Shown here piece after piece: positions 61,059 to 64,000 of a stretch of 64,000 bases of DNA. The stretch's first letter is position 1, and each line of letters opens with the position of its first letter. This stretch comes from CAZVPF01 sp964628195 (GTDB lineage: Bacteria > Planctomycetota > Phycisphaerae > Sedimentisphaerales > Anaerohalosphaeraceae). Below the pieces are notes generated by a model. The model did no database searches. It worked only from the letters and a program-made list of their open reading frames with translations, and was not told where the DNA came from. The translations under genes and the position numbers were made by a program. Location: contig CAZVPF010000006.1 of NCBI GenBank assembly GCA_964628195.1, forward strand, positions 76,673 through 140,672. The letters run 5' to 3'.

Positions 61059-61102
61059 GAGTCAATTATCTATTATCATAAATTTAATGATTGGAGAAAA
61101 AA

Positions 61103-62554
61103 ATGTCAAAAGCGGATATTGCAGTAGTAGGCCTTGCGGTAATGGGCGAAAATCTAATTCTTAACATGGAAAGCAAGGGTTTCACCGTCGCGTGTTACAA
61201 CAGAACGGTTGAAAAGGTTGACAACTTTATTAACGGCCGGGCCAAGGGCAAAAATATCATCGGCTGTCACAGCGTCGAAGAAATGGTCGCCAACCTCAAG
61301 ACACCGAGGAAGGTTATGATAATGGTAAAAGCAGGCGACCCGGTCGACAAATTTATCGACCAGGCCCTGCCGCATCTCGACGACGGCGACATTCTCATAG
61401 ACGGCGGAAACAGCCACTTCCCCGACACGATGCGCCGCACCGAGTACGTCGAATCAAAGGGCAAACTCTACATCGGCACGGGTGTATCGGGCGGCGAAGA
61501 AGGCGCACTGCTCGGCCCATCGATTATGCCCGGCGGCTCGCCCGCTGCGTGGGAGCATGTAAAGCCCATCTTCCAGAAGATATCCGCACAAACCGAAGCC
61601 GGCGAACCCTGCTGTGAATGGGTAGGACAAAACGGCGCGGGCCATTATGTAAAGATGGTGCACAACGGAATCGAGTACGGCGACATGCAGATGATCTGCG
61701 AAACGTACCAGCTCATGAAAGAGGGCCTCGGCATGACCAATGACGAAATGCACGAAGTTTTCAAACAGTGGAACCAGGCCGAACTTGATTCATACCTTAT
61801 AGAAATAACCCGCGACATTCTCGGGTATAAAGACCAGGACGGCAATTATGTTATCGACCTGATACTCGACACCGCCGGTCAGAAGGGAACCGGCAAGTGG
61901 ACCGCTATTTCAGCCCTGGACATGGGCCAGCCGGTCACACTTATCGGCGAGGCAGTCTTCGCCCGCTGCCTGTCGGCACTGAAGCAACAGCGTGTATCGG
62001 CGAGTAAGCAGCTGGCCGGTCCGTCAACGAAGTTTTCCGGCGACAAAAAGGCATTCATAGACGACCTCCGCAAGGCGCTTTATGCCTCTAAGATTGTCAG
62101 CTATGCCCAGGGGTACATGCTCATGAAATCCGCTGCGGACGAATACAACTGGGACCTCAACTACGGCGGAATAGCGCTGATGTGGCGAGGCGGCTGTATC
62201 ATCCGCTCGGTGTTCCTCGGCAAGATTAAAGAGGCCTTCGACAGCAATCCCAAACTCGAAAACCTCCTGCTGGACCCGTTCTTCAAAGGCGCTGTCGAGT
62301 CCGCACAGGAGGCATGGCGAAACGTTGTCAAAACCGCCATCGAACTGGGCATCCCCGTCCCGGCGATCAGCACGGCACTTGCGTTCTACGACGGATATCG
62401 TCACGAAAGGCTCCCGGCCAACCTGCTCCAGGCCCAGCGAGACTATTTCGGCGCACACACTTACGAGCGCGTCGATAAGCCGCGCGGCGAATTTTTCCAT
62501 ACAAACTGGACAGGAAGAGGCGGTGAAACTTCGGCATCGACATACACCGTCTGA
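61103..62554 (+). CDS. gnd: 6-phosphogluconate dehydrogenase, decarboxylating
   Basis: The ATG at 61103 (GGAG seven bases before it) gives 483 residues, the length of the long Gnd family (about 470-490). The cofactor site VVGLAVMGENLILNMESKGF is at the N terminus; the active segment GTGVSGGEEGALLGPSIMPGG and the later catalytic lysine region GAGHYVKMVHNGIEYGDMQ are present. It oxidises 6-phosphogluconate to ribulose 5-phosphate and CO2. Its place in a uronate operon supports a route via gluconate. zwf is located separately (41875-43431). Confidence 0.95.
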   Translation: MSKADIAVVGLAVMGENLILNMESKGFTVACYNRTVEKVDNFINGRAKGKNIIGCHSVEEMVANLKTPRKVMIMVKAGDPVDKFIDQALPHLDDGDILIDGGNSHFPDTMRRTEYVESKGKLYIGTGVSGGEEGALLGPSIMPGGSPAAWEHVKPIFQKISAQTEAGEPCCEWVGQNGAGHYVKMVHNGIEYGDMQMICETYQLMKEGLGMTNDEMHEVFKQWNQAELDSYLIEITRDILGYKDQDGNYVIDLILDTAGQKGTGKWTAISALDMGQPVTLIGEAVFARCLSALKQQRVSASKQLAGPSTKFSGDKKAFIDDLRKALYASKIVSYAQGYMLMKSAADEYNWDLNYGGIALMWRGGCIIRSVFLGKIKEAFDSNPKLENLLLDPFFKGAVESAQEAWRNVVKTAIELGIPVPAISTALAFYDGYRHERLPANLLQAQRDYFGAHTYERVDKPRGEFFHTNWTGRGGETSASTYTV

Positions 62555-62598
62555 TCCGTTAAAATTCGATGGTTTGCTAACTTAATAGGGATTTGATC

Positions 62599-64000
62599 AT
62601 GAGCGGGTTTATACACGACGATTTTATTCTGCAAAACGACACAGCCAGGCAGCTTTATCACGACTACGCAGCCGGTATGGCTATCTATGATTACCACTGC
62701 CACCTGCCTGCCGCGGATATCGCCAACGATACGCAGTTCGAGAACATCACTCAGGTCTGGCTGTACGGTGACCACTACAAGTGGCGGGCGATGCGCACTA
62801 ACGGCGTGTCCGAGCAGTACTGCACAGGCAATGCATCGGACCGGGAAAAATTCGAGGCCTGGGCAGCCACTGTACCGCACTGCATAAAAAACCCGCTCTA
62901 CCACTGGACCCATCTTGAACTGAAGAGATACTTCGACATTGACGAACTGCTCACGCCCGAAACAGCCCGGTCGATATGGGACAGAACAAGCGAAATGCTC
63001 AAGAGCCCCGAATTCTCCGTCCGCGGGCTTATACGCAAAATGAACGTCAAGCTTATATGCACCACCGAGGACCCGCTCGACCCGCTGCTGGACCATGCCC
63101 GAATAAAGGAGCAGCACTTCGACGCAGCCGTCCACACCGCGTTTCGCCCGGACAAGGCTATGAACGCCGAGAACGTTCAGGACATAAACAACTGGATCGA
63201 AAGGCTCGAGGACATCACGGGACACCCGGCTAAAGACTGTTATGATTTTATCGATGCCATTCGCGCGCGCCACGATTTTTTCCATCACATGGGCTGCCGA
63301 CTAAGCGACCACGGTCTTGACACCGCATACGCCTACCCCTACGACGAAAAGGAGATAAACGCGATATACCGTAAGATACGCACTCACAAACCCCTCGACC
63401 GGCCAGAACTGCTGAAGTTCAAATCCGCAATGATGGTCCAGTTCGCACTGATGGACCACAGCAAGGGCTGGATTATGCAGCTTCACCTGGGCGCACAGCG
63501 AAACAACAACACACGCATGTTAAAGGCCCTGGGGCCCGACACCGGTTTTGACTCGATAGGCGACCACCTCGTCGCGGCGCCGCTTGCAAGGTTTCTCGAC
63601 AGCCTCGATATGGTAAACAGCCTGCCCAAAACCGTGCTTTACAACTTAAACCCCCGCGACAACGAAGTAATAGCGACTATGCTCGGCAACTTCCAGGACG
63701 GCACCGTGCCGGGCAAAATGCAGTACGGGTCCGGCTGGTGGTTCCTCGACCAGAAAGACGGCATGGAAAAACAGATGACCGCGCTTGCAAACCTCGGCCT
63801 GCTCAGCAGGTTCGTAGGAATGCTCACCGACTCCCGCAGCTTCCTGTCGTACCCGCGCCACGAATACTTCCGGAGAATACTGTGCAACATGCTTGGCACG
63901 GATATCGAGAAAGGGCTTATACCCCGCGATATCGAACACATAGGAAAAATGGTGCAGGATATCTGCTATAACAACGCGGTAAATTACTTTAACATGGAAC
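62599..64000 (+). CDS. uxaC: Uronate isomerase (partial, cut by window end)
   Basis: The ATG at 62599 opens a reading frame that runs to the window edge, about 467 codons, close to the full length of UxaC (about 470), so only the last few residues and the stop may be missing. Family features seen are YDYHCHLPAADIAND (metal-binding His-x-His), KLICTTEDP, QLHLGAQRNNNTRM and the late SIGDH segment with LTDSRSFLSYPRHEYFRRIL. The enzyme isomerises D-glucuronate to D-fructuronate (or galacturonate to tagaturonate). The gene is the last of the uronate operon in the window. Confidence 0.95.
   Translation, partial: MSGFIHDDFILQNDTARQLYHDYAAGMAIYDYHCHLPAADIANDTQFENITQVWLYGDHYKWRAMRTNGVSEQYCTGNASDREKFEAWAATVPHCIKNPLYHWTHLELKRYFDIDELLTPETARSIWDRTSEMLKSPEFSVRGLIRKMNVKLICTTEDPLDPLLDHARIKEQHFDAAVHTAFRPDKAMNAENVQDINNWIERLEDITGHPAKDCYDFIDAIRARHDFFHHMGCRLSDHGLDTAYAYPYDEKEINAIYRKIRTHKPLDRPELLKFKSAMMVQFALMDHSKGWIMQLHLGAQRNNNTRMLKALGPDTGFDSIGDHLVAAPLARFLDSLDMVNSLPKTVLYNLNPRDNEVIATMLGNFQDGTVPGKMQYGSGWWFLDQKDGMEKQMTALANLGLLSRFVGMLTDSRSFLSYPRHEYFRRILCNMLGTDIEKGLIPRDIEHIGKMVQDICYNNAVNYFNME

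Noticed and set aside
1..64000. CRISPR array, insertion sequence, prophage or integron
   Set aside because: No regular spaced repeats, transposase, integrase or phage structural gene was seen; the repetitive 29659-30420 DNA is coding low complexity.

Overview
The window looks like part of the chromosome of an anaerobic planctomycete, probably class Phycisphaerae (Sedimentisphaerales-like). This is inferred from gene content. Several PQQ-like beta-propeller proteins open with the W-x-x-FRGP motif. There are tandem UROD-family proteins, a DUF255 protein, and an anaerobe's oxygen-defence set (rubrerythrins, flavodiiron protein, rubredoxin, ferritins). No tRNA, rRNA, CRISPR array, transposase or phage gene was seen.

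Region 1 (173-28359, all minus strand) is a nearly continuous run of 19 genes, read from 28359 down to 1924 and followed by a sigma-54-dependent activator (173-1765). The proximal part encodes a lipoprotein beta-propeller, a glycosyltransferase, an ABC transporter (ATPase and large FtsX-like permease), more propellers, a NapH-like membrane iron-sulfur protein, a Tat-type four-cluster ferredoxin, an 82-residue cysteine protein, a fused NuoE-NuoF/HydB-type NADH dehydrogenase and a fused ferredoxin/GltD-type flavoprotein. It reads as an undescribed NADH-linked redox chain crossing the inner membrane. The distal part has its own promoter (about 11315-11342). It encodes a double propeller and then a tightly overlapping terpenoid cassette: ferredoxin, B12-type radical SAM protein, DUF116-polyprenyl synthase fusion, a prenyltransferase-like alpha/alpha protein and a squalene-hopene-cyclase-like protein with an intact DxDD motif.

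Region 2 (28494-36461) holds a rubrerythrin, an L-rhamnose mutarotase, a secreted Lys-Gly/acidic low-complexity protein, a small lipoprotein, two UROD-family proteins, a DctPQM TRAP transporter and a universal stress protein.

Region 3 (36464-46135, minus) is mixed housekeeping and accessory: a pentapeptide-repeat K+ channel, a PfkB kinase, a metal permease, a TIGR02757 protein, a half-size siroheme-type reductase, a ferritin-like protein, glucose-6-phosphate dehydrogenase, a DUF255 protein and an unknown protein.

Region 4 (46174-54597, minus) has nqrBCDEF without nqrA, then an oxygen and peroxide defence island: rubredoxin, two ferritin-like proteins, flavodiiron protein, lipoprotein Tpx, rubrerythrin and a Fur/PerR regulator. 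The regulator is preceded by a promoter, an operator-like repeat and a four-hairpin candidate leader RNA.

Region 5 (54978-64000) is a uronate-catabolism cluster. A GntR/FadR-type repressor is divergent from an SDR oxidoreductase, a LarA-like nickel epimerase, a PfkB kinase, an AT-richer pair (tag and a second LarA-like gene), gnd and uxaC (cut by the window end). No mannonate dehydratase is present. The set suggests a route in which glucuronate becomes fructuronate, mannonate, gluconate (by nickel-dependent C2 epimerisation), 6-phosphogluconate and finally ribulose 5-phosphate.
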